Assembly (NCBI RefSeq): GCF_033958435.1
Contig: NC_134139.1
Coordinates: forward strand, 200,491,501 to 200,555,500
Origin: Carettochelys insculpta
Lineage: Eukaryota > Chordata > Testudines > Carettochelyidae
Direction: 5' to 3'
DNA length: 64,000 nucleotides
In this document: piece after piece, positions 10,155 to 21,757 of the stretch
Position numbering within the stretch: the stretch's first letter is position 1
Layout: every line of letters begins with the position of its first letter
Position numbers and translations under genes: made by a program
Notes under the pieces: generated by a model
Told to the model about the DNA's origin: nothing
The model's database searches: none
Seen by the model: only the letters and a program-made list of their open reading frames with translations

Positions 10155-11526
10155 TGCTGCATAATAAAAATTGAATCTGAATGAATATCTGCAGAGCCAC
10201 TGTCTTCCCAAGATGCTCTGTGACAAATGTATAAATTATAGTAACTGCTTCCCCCTCACTGAAATGAAGCCAAGGCTGGGATGGAACAAATCAGCTACTT
10301 AACAGCTCACAGTAACATTATACAACCAGCCCCAACAGGAGGTGAAGAATAACACTCTATGCAGTTAAAACTACAAGGGAAGAGAGGTAGGCAGAGTAGA
10401 ATTATGCTAACTGGAATGTGACTGGCATATTGGGACCAACAACTGCTCTCTCAGGAAAGATACCTTGGGGTTTTGAATGGTCATGACCTGGATATTATAC
10501 CTCCTCCAAAATTTAAGCATCCCATTGGGGAATCAGGAATTGCAGCATCTATATTTTCCTTTCGAGGTTTCCCATTTAGTTATACATCTATCTTAATGCT
10601 TCTTAGTTGTCACAAAGTAGCAGGATCATAGCAGATGAAGTGACAACTGCAGACTAAGCTGGTGCTCATTTATCAGCCAAATAAAGTTGTTCTGACTTTA
10701 TCTTTTTATCACACTTTAAAATGTAATGTGACTGCTTTTCAGTCTCTCAGGCTCTATTCTACTTTTTTCATCCCAATCCATCTGTTTTATGCCTCCCAAT
10801 GAGCTGTAATATTTATAAATGCTTTCATAATCAAATGCACGCTGTCAAGCATCTATTTAATCAACAAAGAGCTGATACAATTCATAAGGCAAACTTTCAT
10901 CATGGACAGTAAAGCACAAACCCTAGAACCAACACAGAAGCAATTAACTTCACACACCCTCCCCACCCAAGAGACACGGTTTAGTTGAACTATTAAATTC
11001 ATTAGACAAAAGGCATTGTTAGTTATACTTTGACATTGTTAGTCATACTTTGCCTTTTATACTGAATTATACTATCAGATTTACAGATGGTGCTTTTCTT
11101 CATTAATACCAGAGCTGGCCAAATACTTGTTCAGAGAATTCGTAAACAAACCAGTTGGAAAATGTTGTCATTCATCAAAATCAATCATTCCAAGATTAGT
11201 ATTCAACTTGGACCATGGTGGGGGATTGGCTCAATTTACACCAAAAGAATCTTGGACTGTTGCAAACCCTTTAAATACATCTGGTCCAAGTTTGGTATGG
11301 TCTGGGAATTATGTATGTCTGCAGGAGGAAATTCAGTAGCTTTGTTTGCTTTCAGCTAAGATTCGCTGAATATTTTCTCCCAAAACTGTTTTCCAGGTAG
11401 ATAAAGTTTTTCACAAAAAACAGTGTCTGCTTTTCACTGAAAATTTCAAGTTGTTAATTCAGTTCCACAGCCTCAGACTTCCATTATGGACTGGTGACTT
11501 CACCTTTCCACTAGAGAGGCCATGGT
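10155..11526. other. AT-rich spacer
   Basis: An AT-rich stretch in which I find no gene, clear repeat end or RNA gene. Confidence 0.4.
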
Positions 11527-11545
11527 GCATCCTGGGAAATGTAGT
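11527..11545 (-). promoter_or_regulatory. ZNF143/Staf-type motif, second site
   Basis: The minus strand reads ACTACATTTCCCAGGATGC, a near-exact fit to the ZNF143/THAP11 consensus. No promoter features surround it. Confidence 0.5.
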
Positions 11546-11756
11546 CTAGCCCACCCAGCAGAAAATGGGATTGCTAAAGACTCAAATGAGCTACAACTCT
11601 TATGAGACATTGCAGCAACATTTCAGAATCTAAATATTTTGAAGGGGGTGGGGATTCACCATAAAAAGAAGCCTTGCCATAAACATATCTTTTTATCAAA
11701 ATTTAATTTTCAAGTTTTTCGCAGGATAAAATTGTTTTCTAACTGGCTCTAGTTTA

Positions 11757-11846
11757 AACAACGAGAAGTCCTGTGGCAATTTATAAACTAACAGATTTTT
11801 TGGAGCATAAGCTTGCATGGGCAGAGACCCACTTCATCAGATTCAT
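11757..11846 (+). mobile_element. Short retroposon arm lacking its head
   Basis: The sequence starts AACAACGAGAAGTCCTGTGG and runs through the diagnostic AGCATAAGCTTGCATGGGC to CCCACTTCATCAGAT. It is the same unit as at 59880 and 56921 but lacks the roughly 35-nt head. It begins at the same point at which foldback arms of this family begin. Confidence 0.6.
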
Positions 11847-12424
11847 TCTTTTTCATAGGAGTTTTTTTTTTTATGCCATACTCCATGAATGTCCCATTTG
11901 CACTTCCTGCCACGTGAAGCTGGTAGCTGTTACCAACATTTCTGGAAACTCCATAAACCAATGCACAGACACACTGTAACTATCAGCTTTATTAAGCATT
12001 GCTGTAACCGCATTTGTACATACAGCCCTCACTAGCTCTTGTAGTACCACCCCAGCATGCACCAAGCTCACTGCAAAATCTGGAATGTTTTTTTTAGGGC
12101 AGAGTCTCTCCTCTTCTTGAGCCAAAGTCCTGCTCAGAAATCTGTTGGGGACTTTTCCAGGACATCAGCTGGAAGCTGAATTTATAGAGCAGAGAGAGAG
12201 AGAGAGAGGATTGGGGTATTCTCCCCCCTCCCATCATTATTCTTCTCTGATATACTGAGGATCAGACCAGCATATGACAACAAAATGCTCTGGTTCTAAA
12301 TTGTGGGTGATCTCATATGATCTGAGGACCTCAGACTCCTGCACATCACAATAATGGATTTGCCATATGCCAGAGGAGACACTGAAGTGGAAAGTATTTT
12401 GTATCACAAATCTTCAACTGTCTT
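11847..12424. other. Spacer with an (AG)n tract
   Basis: The only structure seen is a short AG/GA tract at about 12187-12209. Confidence 0.4.
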
Positions 12425-12429
12425 TAGTA

Positions 12430-13180
12430 TGTATGGGCTTGTCTACATGGAAAGTTTTCCCGCTCTAGCTTATGGCGTGCAATCAAAGAACACCAGCTAC
12501 TTCCCACTATTCCCCCACGGTCCCTTTTGCTGCACACTGTATGTGACATTAGGCAGGTTAGCTTGGTACACTTCCAAAGTGCATTCGGCCAATAAGCACC
12601 AATGCACTCCCAATGTGCAATACGAGTTTGCACCTGAGGAGTGATGTGGAGTTGCTAGTGCATCAGCTACTGCAGGATTTTCCCCTGTTTACACGAGTAC
12701 TAAGAATCTGAATGTGCTTTAAAAGGCAAAGATTCATAGCCCATTCTACAGACAGGTAAACTGAGGCATCATCACATGCACAGGGTACATCTACCCTGCA
12801 GCTGGAGCAGTATTCTCCAGCTCAGGTATATGTATCTGCACTAGCTTTGACCCAGCTAACACATCAAAAGCAGGAGCCCAAAAACTAGATGCCTTATGTA
12901 GAATCCCTTTGGCAATGCCAGGTACGTATTTCAGCAATTAGCTCATGCTGCCACCTACATGGCCACAGCTACACTGCTGCGCTGGACCCAATCACTGCCA
13001 GTGTGATTTCATCTACTTGAGCTGGAAATTACTCCTTCAGCTGCACCCTTGGAATTGGGAACAGACTCCTTCTACCAACAGGCCTGACAATTCCCTAAGG
13101 GCTTCAGTAATAGACACCCTGGTGATCTCCACTACTTCCACCAGCTGCTTTCTGCTCAGTTCTGCTGCAGTGTAGGTCTG
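12430..13180. mobile_element. Fragments of GTCTACA-ended MITEs
   Basis: GGCTTGTCTACATGGAAAG near 12430 and GGGTACATCTACCCTGCAGC near 12783 look like left ends of two related MITEs. A region near 12955-13175 with GCCACAGCTACACTGC at one end and GCTGCAGTGTAGGT at the other is a third candidate. Between them, around 12735-12780, is a MIR-like piece (TCTACAGACAGGTAAACTGAGG). Boundaries are uncertain. Confidence 0.4.
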
Positions 13181-14860
13181 GGAGGAGAACATGGTGATGT
13201 TCCCCTAAGCATGGCCATTCCATGGGAACCTTAATCCTTTCCCGGGCACAGCACTGAAGTAGAGAAGCCCCTGTGCATTAAGCAGCACTGGAGCTATTCA
13301 GATTGCTAAAGAGTTAAGTTTGAACTGCTGTACTTCAAGGATTTTAAGTCCGAGTTCTCCTTCCTCTGCCGTACTCTCAAATACGGGGCACGCTGCAAAG
13401 CCAGGATGTTGAAACTTGACCTCCCATTTTTCCTTTTGCCAACTTGTGCACATCCTCTGCCCAACCCTGTGTGGTTGCCTCTGCCTTTTTTCAAGCTACC
13501 CCTTGTGCTCACAGGGACCTCCACCTGTTTAGCAGGCTCCCTGGCCTGACTCATAAAATGCTGGAACTCCACCTGTTCAACAAAGCACGCTAGCTATGAG
13601 AAGCGCGTATGTTATTACCATACTTTGCATTTGCACTGTTCATTTTTCAGGGCAAGGACCCTGCTTTAGCTTAGCACGTCTCACCTAGGAAAGCATCCAG
13701 AATGTGGCCAGTGAGCTGTAACAGACAGAGAATAATCATAGCTGCAGGTTTCTCTGCACAGGAAGGACTTTGTTTCAGAGGGCAATGCTTCTAGCACTGA
13801 GAAAAACAGTTTAAACACAATCAGCGCGTATCACCAATCAGTCTTATTAAAGCTGAATGGGGAAAAAGTTGGTATTTTTATTTTTACTTAAAAGTGCATT
13901 TGAGGGGTTTTTTTATTTCCATGCCCAGCCCCTGCACCAACCCACCCAAATACATGCAAGAGAAAGTGTCAAAAATCCTATCAACGCAGTTCTCAAAAGT
14001 GCAGATTTTGATTATTTTCTATTTTGCCAATGAATACAGTAGAATTAATGATGCCTAATTGTTATCATCCTCATCATCAGTATGTATTCAGTAGTGCTTA
14101 TCAGCCCCAGTTATGGCCCCAGACCTCACAGTAACAGCACTGGACAAATATCAAACAAAAAGACATTCTCTACCCTAAAGAGTTTGTAATCTAAATAACT
14201 TATGCTGGTTTTTTTCTAACTCTTTATTTTTAAAAAAAATGTCATTTTCCCCTTTTCACCCCAATCCATCACCTTTCTAAATATCACCAACTTTAGAAAA
14301 TTTAGAGCAGTAAATGCAGAAATTAAACAAACTCTGCAACTGCAACTCACCCAGAGCATGCACTAGGCATAAGCAGACTATGCAGTTGCTTAGGGCCCCA
14401 AGCAGCTGAAGGGGGCCTAATGTTTGCCTTTTATTATAAGAACTTAACTGCTTTTAGTATTGCAGGGGGGCAGCACCCCAAAACTATTCTTGTTAGATCC
14501 CATATGGACTAGCCATGGAGCTGAACTTTTCAAAAGAAAAACAAATAAAAACTATCACTTCCATCTGAAGTTTTTCTCCTTTGATTCATTCCAAAATTTT
14601 CAGTTGAAACATCAAAAATGTATTCTTTAAAAACGTAAGTTCCTGGCAAATAATTGTATTTGAATGAAACAATTTTTTAGCAGGAAAACTTTTCAGTTGA
14701 AAACCCACTGACAAGTTCCCTTTCTCAGTAACACTGCAATGCCACCCTTGTGTATGCAACTGAGCCTTGAAATCATAAACTTTGTAACAACAAACCAGTG
14801 GTAGGAGCACCTGCCAAACTCTTGGGAATTGGTAAGAATTTTTTTTTGCTCTGCCACTGA
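13181..14860. other. Spacer with an old SINE-like fragment
   Basis: No gene was found. The segment 14085-14200 (ACAGCACTGGACAAATATCA...TAAAGAGTTTGTAATCTAAA) resembles the widely scattered, ancient CORE-type repeat of reptiles. The rest has no recognisable features. Confidence 0.35.
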
Positions 14861-14861
14861 A

Positions 14862-14990
14862 TTACTGTGGGACCTTAGGCAAGTCACTTGCCCTCAAGTG
14901 AGGTTAATGTCATTTCCCAAAGTCACAGTGGTTTGATGAGGTTAAATACATTCAAGATTGTGAAGTGTTTACATATATGATGATGGGAGC
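14862..14990 (+). mobile_element. MIR-like SINE fragment
   Basis: TGTGGGACCTTAGGCAAGTC followed by ACTTGCCCTC and a GTTAAATACATTCAAGATTG tail matches the core and 3' part of MIR. It is old and lacks a recognisable tRNA head. Confidence 0.5.
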
Positions 14991-16600
14991 TACCTAGATA
15001 CCCCAAGAAAGATAGAACCACTGTCCTTAGCCCTGCATGAAGGAGCAACTCTGAAATAAAAGTCAGCTACCATTGGAGACGAAAGACCATTCAGATTTTC
15101 AGAAGCACTCTGCACCTTCTCTGAGGAGGGTGGAAAGTTCCCCACATCACTCCTATTGGGAGCGACAAGTGCTGCTTTGTGCTGAGCTGTTTCCAAAACT
15201 CTGCCGCCTATGCTCTGTTCCTCAGTTTCCTCTCAGGAAAACAGATTAAACTTTTCCACAATACGCAGGTCTTAAGAAGCTCCATAAGAGTAATCAGTGC
15301 TGTGCTTTCAGATCCTGGGTGGAAAGGTTATGACTGTGTTTATTTCATTATTAAATACATTGATATGAATATTGCCAGCTCTGGTGAATTCATTAGTAAG
15401 TGGCATATATTGAAAATAAAACAGTTCTATTCGCACAGGTTTCTTCTTGTGAAATGGCTGATCAAGTCAAGAGCAGGATCCTGTACTCACCCCTCTGTGA
15501 GGGGATAAAAATCAAGATATGCCCTCCCAGATCAGGACAGCTGAAGAGGTGTAATTCAACAGCTCTGCAAGCTGCTGTCATCGCAGTGATTGAGGTGGAC
15601 AGGAGGTATGGAAAGGGCCAGGGCTGGTAAAGGACACAGACAGGTGGGAAGACCAAGCTTAGGGGTGGAGTGGGGAGCATGGAATACAAAAAGGGTCATG
15701 CAGGCCTGTTCAGGATGTAAACCGGGAGATGGGTTGGAAAGTGAACAAGCCAGTGGGGAGTGGAGCATGGCATGGAGAGAAAGAGAAAGACAGATATACA
15801 GGGATGTACACTTCAATGGGCAGATTTACAGCAAGGCTCCTGCAATAGGCAAAGTTATGGGAGACAGAGACAGGAAGGAGCAAAGCAGCTGGAAATGGGC
15901 AGAGGAATGAGTGTAAAACTCTTAGAAATCTGCAAAGCCTAAAGAGAACCAAAGGGAGGGAGATGCATTGAGTAATTTCAGGAAGACTGAGCTGGGAGAG
16001 AAAATGCAGGTAGCATTCAGCAAAAGGCGAGGAGAGGAGGTGTAAGAGATGAGGCAGGTGAGAAATAGGAAAGGGAGAACTCCCTCCCACCACTTAGACA
16101 CACAGTGTAAGCGGTCACTGGCTGAGAGAATCAGCCAGGCCCCGAAACCTGCTCACTCACTGACCGCGCCAGCTGCAACTTCCTGGAGGGACTCTCTTAG
16201 AAGGCTAAAAATGCCCCATGGTGAAACCGTCTGCAGGATGAACCCATTTGGGGCATGGAACGATGCAGGGACCAAGGATGGGGAAGAGGAGCGAGACATC
16301 TGCAACTTCCCCAGTGAAGGTAATTTCTGTGATTTTCCAGTGCAATGTTTAACCAGCTGCTCCACCTGTCTCCTGAGAATTAGCATCATTTATTATTGGT
16401 CCAGCAGAGCCTAGAAACCCCAGCCAAGAGTTGGGCCTAGCTGTGCAAGGTGCTGTACAAACTCATAGTAGGAGCCAACCCCTGCCCCTAAGATCTTACC
16501 AATGAAACAGCAAAGACACAGAGGGTGGGAGGTGAAGGGACTTGCTCAAGGTCATGCTCCAGCTCAGAGAGAAGAGCAGCACTCAGATGTCTTGACCCAC
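14991..16600. other. Spacer with purine-rich stretch
   Basis: No gene was identified. About 15590-16090 is purine-rich on the + strand (many GGGAGA/AAGAGAA words), which keeps several open frames free of stops by composition alone. 16430-16600 resembles an ancient CORE-SINE (AGGTGCTGTACAAACTCA, then GACTTGCTCAAGGTCATGCT). Confidence 0.35.
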
Positions 16601-16609
16601 AGTCCAGTG

Positions 16610-16795
16610 CCCTCACCCAGTGCATGGATGACAACCTGTGGAACTTTAGGCAAGTCATTTAGACCCAGTCCTCAGTTTTCCCATCCATAAAATGGGGACA
16701 ATTGCATTGTCCTGCCTCATAGAAGTATTATGCAGCTAAATACATTGAAGATTGTGAGTGGCGTAGATACCTATGAGGCGCTAAAATGTACACAG
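16610..16795 (+). mobile_element. MIR-like SINE fragment
   Basis: The phrases TTTAGGCAAGTCATTTAGAC, CTCAGTTTTCCCATCCATAA and AATGGGGACAATTGC follow the MIR core in order. A TAAATACATTGAAGATTG-type tail comes next. Confidence 0.6.
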
Positions 16796-17430
16796 CAAAA
16801 AGCTTGTTTGCTATCAATGGAGTTATAGGCATTACTCCTGCAGGAGGTGGCATCACAATCAGCAGCTGTTAATACTGTTCCTGTGTAAATATCAGTTACA
16901 AATGCTGCTGTTAGAGTGGCAGCTTATGAGACACTGAAACCCACATACTGGAAGGGAAGCACGAAAATAGATTAAACCATGCAAGGAGCAATTTAGCAGA
17001 GTCCCTTGGAGATGCATTTCATGAGGTGTATAGCTAGAGACAGACAGAATCACGGGACGCTTCTGGTTTTTCAAAACTGGTTTGAAGGGGCTGTGGTTTG
17101 GCAAAGATGTGAAGTCAGTGAGGGCCTCTTTTGAGGGGAGGGGGCAAACCTTTTTATTTTGGAGGGTAGGAGAATTCTCAGCAGTGGTTCTAGGATTGCT
17201 GCAGGATCAAAACCGTAAGAGGCCCTTGATATTTATTGTTGTCATCCAAAGGAAAATTGTAGTAATATCTGCCCACTTCAGAGATGCACTATATATTGAC
17301 CAGAACACATTCCTCTCTATAGTCTTATCCACTGTACAGCTCATGAAATAACTGAACTATTCTCTCTGACACCTCTGGAAGTGCCTACCGTTATGAGGGA
17401 CAGCCTTGGTTATAAGACCTAAACATCTCA
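16796..17430. other. Unannotated spacer
   Basis: No gene or clear repeat is visible before the nested element at 17431. Confidence 0.35.
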
Positions 17431-17732
17431 GGGTGCGTCTACACAGCAAAGTATGTCGGAACTACAGCAGCTATTCCAAAATAACTTTGCCAGCGTCTAT
17501 ATAATCCAGCCTCAATTTTGAAATATTTTCAAAATAGCGGATGGCTTATTTCAAAATTGGTAAGCCTCATTCAGCGAGGAATAGCTCCTATTTCAAAATA
17601 TCTATTCTGAAATAAGGGCTGTGTAGACAGGGAATAGGGATGATTTTGGAATAAACTATGGTGCTTCCAAAGGCTGTAATCCAAAATAGGCTTTATTGTG
17701 TTGGGGCGCTCTATTTCAAAAATATGCATTTT

Positions 17733-18352
17733 GGCCACGTCTACACTACAGTGATTTTTTGAAAGATGATCTACTGGAAGATCTTATTTCCAAAAAGCAC
17801 GTCCACACACAGAAAAAAAGAGGATCAAGAGAGCAATCTGCTCTTTCGAAAGAGAGCATCCACATAGCCTCCGCTCTTTCGAAAGAATGAGACGGGGATT
17901 GAAAAATCCAGCACCATGAGGACAGGTCTTTCAAATAAAGGGCTGCTGGAGCGTCTACGCAAGCTTTTTTCCTGACAAAATCTTTCAGAAAAAGGTGCTC
18001 TTCCTCATTTGGGAGAGGAAGTGGGCTTCTGGAAGAAGTGCCACTTTCTTTTGAAACAGCAACAAAGGGTCCTGTGGCACCTTATAGACTAACAGAAAAG
18101 TTTTGAGCATGAGCTTTCGTGATCTGATGAAGTGAGTCTGTGCTCACGAAAGCTCATGCTCAAAACTTTTCTGTTAGTCTATAAGGTGCCACAGGACCCT
18201 TCGTTGCTGTTACAGATCCAGACTAACATGGCTACCCCTCCGATACTTTCTTTTGAAAGGAATTTGAAAGAGTTCATTTTGTGTATGGATGCTCTGCTTG
18301 TTCTTTCGGAAAAGGTCCTGATTTTCTAAAGGACTTGCTACTATAGACGTGG
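17733..18352 (+). mobile_element. Inner MITE inserted in the 17431 element
   Basis: The left end GGCCACGTCTACACTACAG and the right end CTACTATAGACGTGGCT are inverted copies of each other. The body is rich in CTTTCGAAAG palindromes, unlike the TTTCAAAATA words of its host element. The exact target duplication cannot be decided. Confidence 0.6.
18057..18244 (-). mobile_element. Foldback short retroposon, B-type, 14-bp TSD
   Basis: The left arm (18057-18121, from CAGCAACAAAGGGTCCTGTG to GAGCTTTCGTG) is repeated inverted at 18145-18209. A 23-nt spacer lies between them and reads as the continuation of the minus-oriented copy. The single-copy head follows (TAACAGATCCAGACTAACAT...GGCTACCCCTCCGAT). 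The 14-bp sequence ACTTTCTTTTGAAA lies on both sides (18043-18056 and 18245-18258). A duplication of that length points to target-primed retroposition rather than cut-and-paste transposition. Confidence 0.8.
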
Positions 18353-18654
18353 CTGTTGTGTGTAGATGTACTACTTCAAACTAAGCTATTCCAGAAAATC
18401 TCTTCCAGAACAGTTTATTTTGAAATAACACAGCTGTGTAGACATAGCCTCAGAGATTAGCCCTCTTGATCAACAAGTTATTTTAAGGGAGGAAAGACCA
18501 GGAGAAATACCTCTCTAACTTTTTTATTTTAGGAAGTATTGTCCTTTTCTTCCTCTTCCTCTGGGTTTACCTTACCAGTTGCCTATATGCTTAGCTATCA
18601 AAACTTCTATTGCCTTCATTGCTAGGACATAATCTGTAGTATATTGATCTTCAC

Positions 18655-18840
18655 AACACATCTCCAAGCTACCGAGGTGGGACCCCCATTTTAAAGGTGG
18701 GGCATGAAGGCACAGAGATTAAGCGGCTTTCCCAAAGCCACATAAGAAGCCTGTGGTAGAACAGGGAATTGAATCTCGGACTTCCACCTACCAGGGTAGT
18801 GGCCGAACCATCAGACCACTGTTTCTCAATTACTCTGGCC
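18655..18840 (-). mobile_element. MIR-like SINE, antisense
   Basis: On the minus strand a tRNA-like head containing AGATTCAATTCCCTGTTC is followed by a core reading CTTTGGGAAAGCCGCTTAAT. This is MIR order. It is strongly diverged. Confidence 0.55.
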
Positions 18841-19104
18841 AGAAGTAGTGTCACTCATTTTAACTGGAAATGTATGTAAAAATCTGGACGGGAAACTAGT
18901 GAGAAACTAGGGTTAATTTTCCTTGTTCCCAAATAAAGTGTTTCTGATCTCATTTGTGTTTCATGCACTCGGACTGCACCCCTTGGAACTAAGAACAGAA
19001 ACAAACCTTGTCAGGCTACCAAAAGCAACGGGGTCCTATCCAAATAGCCCCATGCCCACAGTGTGCTGGTCTCCTCTCTTTGCAGGCATTGCAGAAACAG
19101 AAGG

Positions 19105-19135
<31 letters not shown>

Positions 19136-19198
19136 TCTGCAGAGCCAGATGCAGCTCTAGAAAGGGATTCACAGCCCAAGCAGTCAGAGCAGTCAGAC
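18841..19198. other. Spacer with an ACCAGA hexamer run
   Basis: A short GAACCA/CCAGAA tandem run lies at about 19107-19135. No gene was found. Confidence 0.4.
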
Positions 19199-19200
19199 TA

Positions 19201-19526
19201 CAGGTTGAACCTCTCTAATCTGGCATCCTCAGGACCTGACAGGTGCTGGATGAGAGAATTTGCTGGACTATGACAGGTCAATATTGTCTAGCAGAATTAC
19301 CAGCACTTCCACTGTTAACTGGGCTCTTGGAAAACATTTAGGGGTAACTTACAACTCTGTAATAGCAGAGAACACAGAGCCAGGACCACTGGTTGGAAAC
19401 AAACTTTATGTGATCACAGGAAACTTGGTCACACCCTTGATAAGTGCTCCTCCAGCTAACTAAAATCATTCCAGATTACAGATGTTGCTGGATGACAGTG
19501 TTTTGGATTAGAGAAAGTTCATCCTG
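19201..19526 (+). mobile_element. Tc1/mariner-type non-autonomous element
   Basis: The ends CAGGTTGAACCTCTCTAATC and (reverse complement of the right end) CAGGATGAACTTTCTCTAAT form terminal inverted repeats. TA flanks both sides (19199-19200 and 19527-19528). A second copy in the same orientation lies in intron 2 of the IL17 gene at 60971-61295. No transposase ORF is present. Strand is arbitrary. Confidence 0.75.
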
Positions 19527-19528
19527 TA

Positions 19529-21479
19529 TTTACTTGATACTTTCACAGGCTTTCCAAGTAATCTCCAATTCAAGCAGTCAGTAAATTTTAGTGCCTGTGT
19601 TTGAGTGCCCAGCAGGAGTGCATAGGATAAGATTTTCAGAGGTCTTCTTCACCCACAGCTCCTGTCGTCTTCAAGAGGAGTTGTGGGTGCTGAGACCCTT
19701 GGAAAGTGAGTCACATTGGGTGTGTGTGGGCACACACACAGGAACTCCAAAAGAAATGTGTCATTCTCTGTGTCATGGCTTTTCCAAGGTGTAAAACAGA
19801 GACAGAACAGTCACCTGCTTTGTGAGAACACGTGAAGTTTTAGAAAGTGCTTACTGTGGTATAAAGCTAAAAATGGATTGAAAGAATGTGATCTCCCACC
19901 AGAATAGCCTAGCCAAGAGAGCAAACCACACCTGCCCAGGGCTCCCCTGAAATCTGATAAAGAGAAAAATGTTTGTTTATTGAATGGGATGCAATTCTGT
20001 CCTCCGATACACTCATCTAACCCCCATCAGAGACCAAAGACCTGCATTTTCTTGGCATCTCTGAAAATCAGGTGCCAACATGTGACCTTGAGAAGCTTTT
20101 AAGCAGAAGCCTATAGAGGCAGAGTATTTTTAACATCTCTTGCAGGCCCCCGCCTTCTTCGCTTGGAGTGGCAGTGCGGGTGGGATGATTCTGACCCAGG
20201 AACACAGGCTTCAGGGGGTTAAAAGGACACTTTTCCCCCCTCTGTTTGGAAGTTTTTGGATTGCCCCCACCCCAGTTTGCTCCAAGTCAGTTGGGTGGCT
20301 GGAAACAGCCAACAGACCTCCTGAAGCACACCACTGTCATCCCTGATGTGGCAGGGGAAAGAGTTAGGCTGGCAGGAATCAGCTGGTGAAAGATTTGCAA
20401 CGGGGTGTCTGTGTCAGAAAAAGAGAGCTGAATGCCTTTTGCGGCACCAGTCCAGCGAGGTGCCTGTGCTTTCTCAGCTCCTCCAATGGGGTATCTTCCA
20501 GGAAGTGCTATGGGCCTGATGCTCATTTACATCCAGGCCCCCTGCATCATTCTGACAATGTAAAGAGGCCTCGAGGAGGATGTAAATACAGAGCAGTGCA
20601 AAAGAGCCATAGTGTACATGAGACACGAGAGCTTGTGTCTACTGCCCTCCTTCCCATGACAGGTGCTATGAGGCGTTTCAGCTGAGCCAGGTTGTAAGAC
20701 AGCCTGGCACAGTGAGTGCATGAACTCCAGCGGTATTAAAGAATCTGCTTCTAAAGTGTCATCTACTGACTACTCACGAATGGAAAACCAGCACCATCCC
20801 AGTGACCCTAAGGGGACAGCTGCACCCTCCTGCTCTCCTTCCCTGAGCCATGCCATGAATGGACAGATGTGGCCCTGTATATTCCTCCTGGATTGGGTTA
20901 CTGTCATCTGAGCTGAAAGACATGATCTGTTGTCTGGTAATTTATACGGCTTCTGTTCAGAAGGAATTTAATTTTCTTGCATTGAGAGGGCTTTTTTTTT
21001 TAAAGATATTGGCTCAGTTATATATTTTATACATTACAGATTCAGTTCTTTATTGCAGTCTGCAGCTGCCATTTTCGTTTTTAATAACCCCTTTAAATTT
21101 TTATGTGTCCTACTCACTTCCATAATCTTCATGGAGCCATTTATAGAGTCTTTAGAAATTTTCTTCTTTCTGACCCAATTTTTTAAATCGTGCACTGATA
21201 TGATCTCATGGGCCAGTTCAGCAATCCTTTACCCATAGGTGTAATCCTTATGCAACTAAGCCCATTTCTACACTGGTGACACTCCAATGACTGATAGATA
21301 TGTTCTTCATTTACACCAGCATGAGAACTAAAAGCCAGTAATTGCAGTGGGGCCGCATGCATAAGTATGGACAACTTCCTGAGTAAATTCTGCAGGATCT
21401 GACACTAACTGGACAATTAAGTCTCTGAGTATCTGACTTCTCTGATCCTACTGTTTTTCCCTCCACTCGAAGACCCCTA
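19529..21479. other. Unannotated spacer
   Basis: No gene was found. 20611-20668 is a partial repeat of 21756-21815 (shared words GAGCT.GTGTCTACTGCC and ATGACAGGTGCT), otherwise unremarkable. Confidence 0.4.
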
Positions 21480-21754
21480 GGCTACGGTTATACTGCAGCG
21501 ATCTGTCAACAGAAGTCCCTGTCAGAAGAGATTTCCCGACAAAACTTCTGACAGAGTGTGGCCACATACAAAAGCCAATCAGAAGAGTGCTCTGCTCAGT
21601 TGACGGTGTGTCTGGACAGGCCTCTCCCAGACGAGGAAGTGCTGACTTTTGTCCATGGGCTGTCAACAAAAATACATTTCGTGTGTGGACGTTCCACCAG
21701 TTTTGCCAACAAACCACAACTTTGTCAGCAAAACTCGTTAGTGTAGCCACAGCT
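21480..21754 (+). mobile_element. MITE with 3-bp CTA duplication
   Basis: The left end GGCTACGGTTATACTG and the reverse-complemented right end AGCTGTGGCTACACTA are similar. CTA lies on both sides (21477-21479 and 21755-21757). The body carries TGTCAACAAAA/TTTTGTCGACA-type words shared with the elements at 39290 and 50744. A 3-bp duplication fits PIF/Harbinger-type transposition. Confidence 0.65.
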
Positions 21755-21757
21755 CTA

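Larger units (their letters stand above)
17431..18449 (+). mobile_element. Outer GTCTACAC MITE of a three-level nest
   Basis: The element opens GGGTGCGTCTACACAGCAAA and closes CAGCTGTGTAGACATAGCC. It is flanked by TCA on both sides (17428-17430 and 18450-18452), a 3-bp duplication typical of PIF/Harbinger-type elements. Its TTTCAAAATA-rich body is interrupted by a second MITE (about 17733-18352), and that one in turn by the foldback retroposon at 18057-18244. No transposase is present. Strand is arbitrary. Confidence 0.7.
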
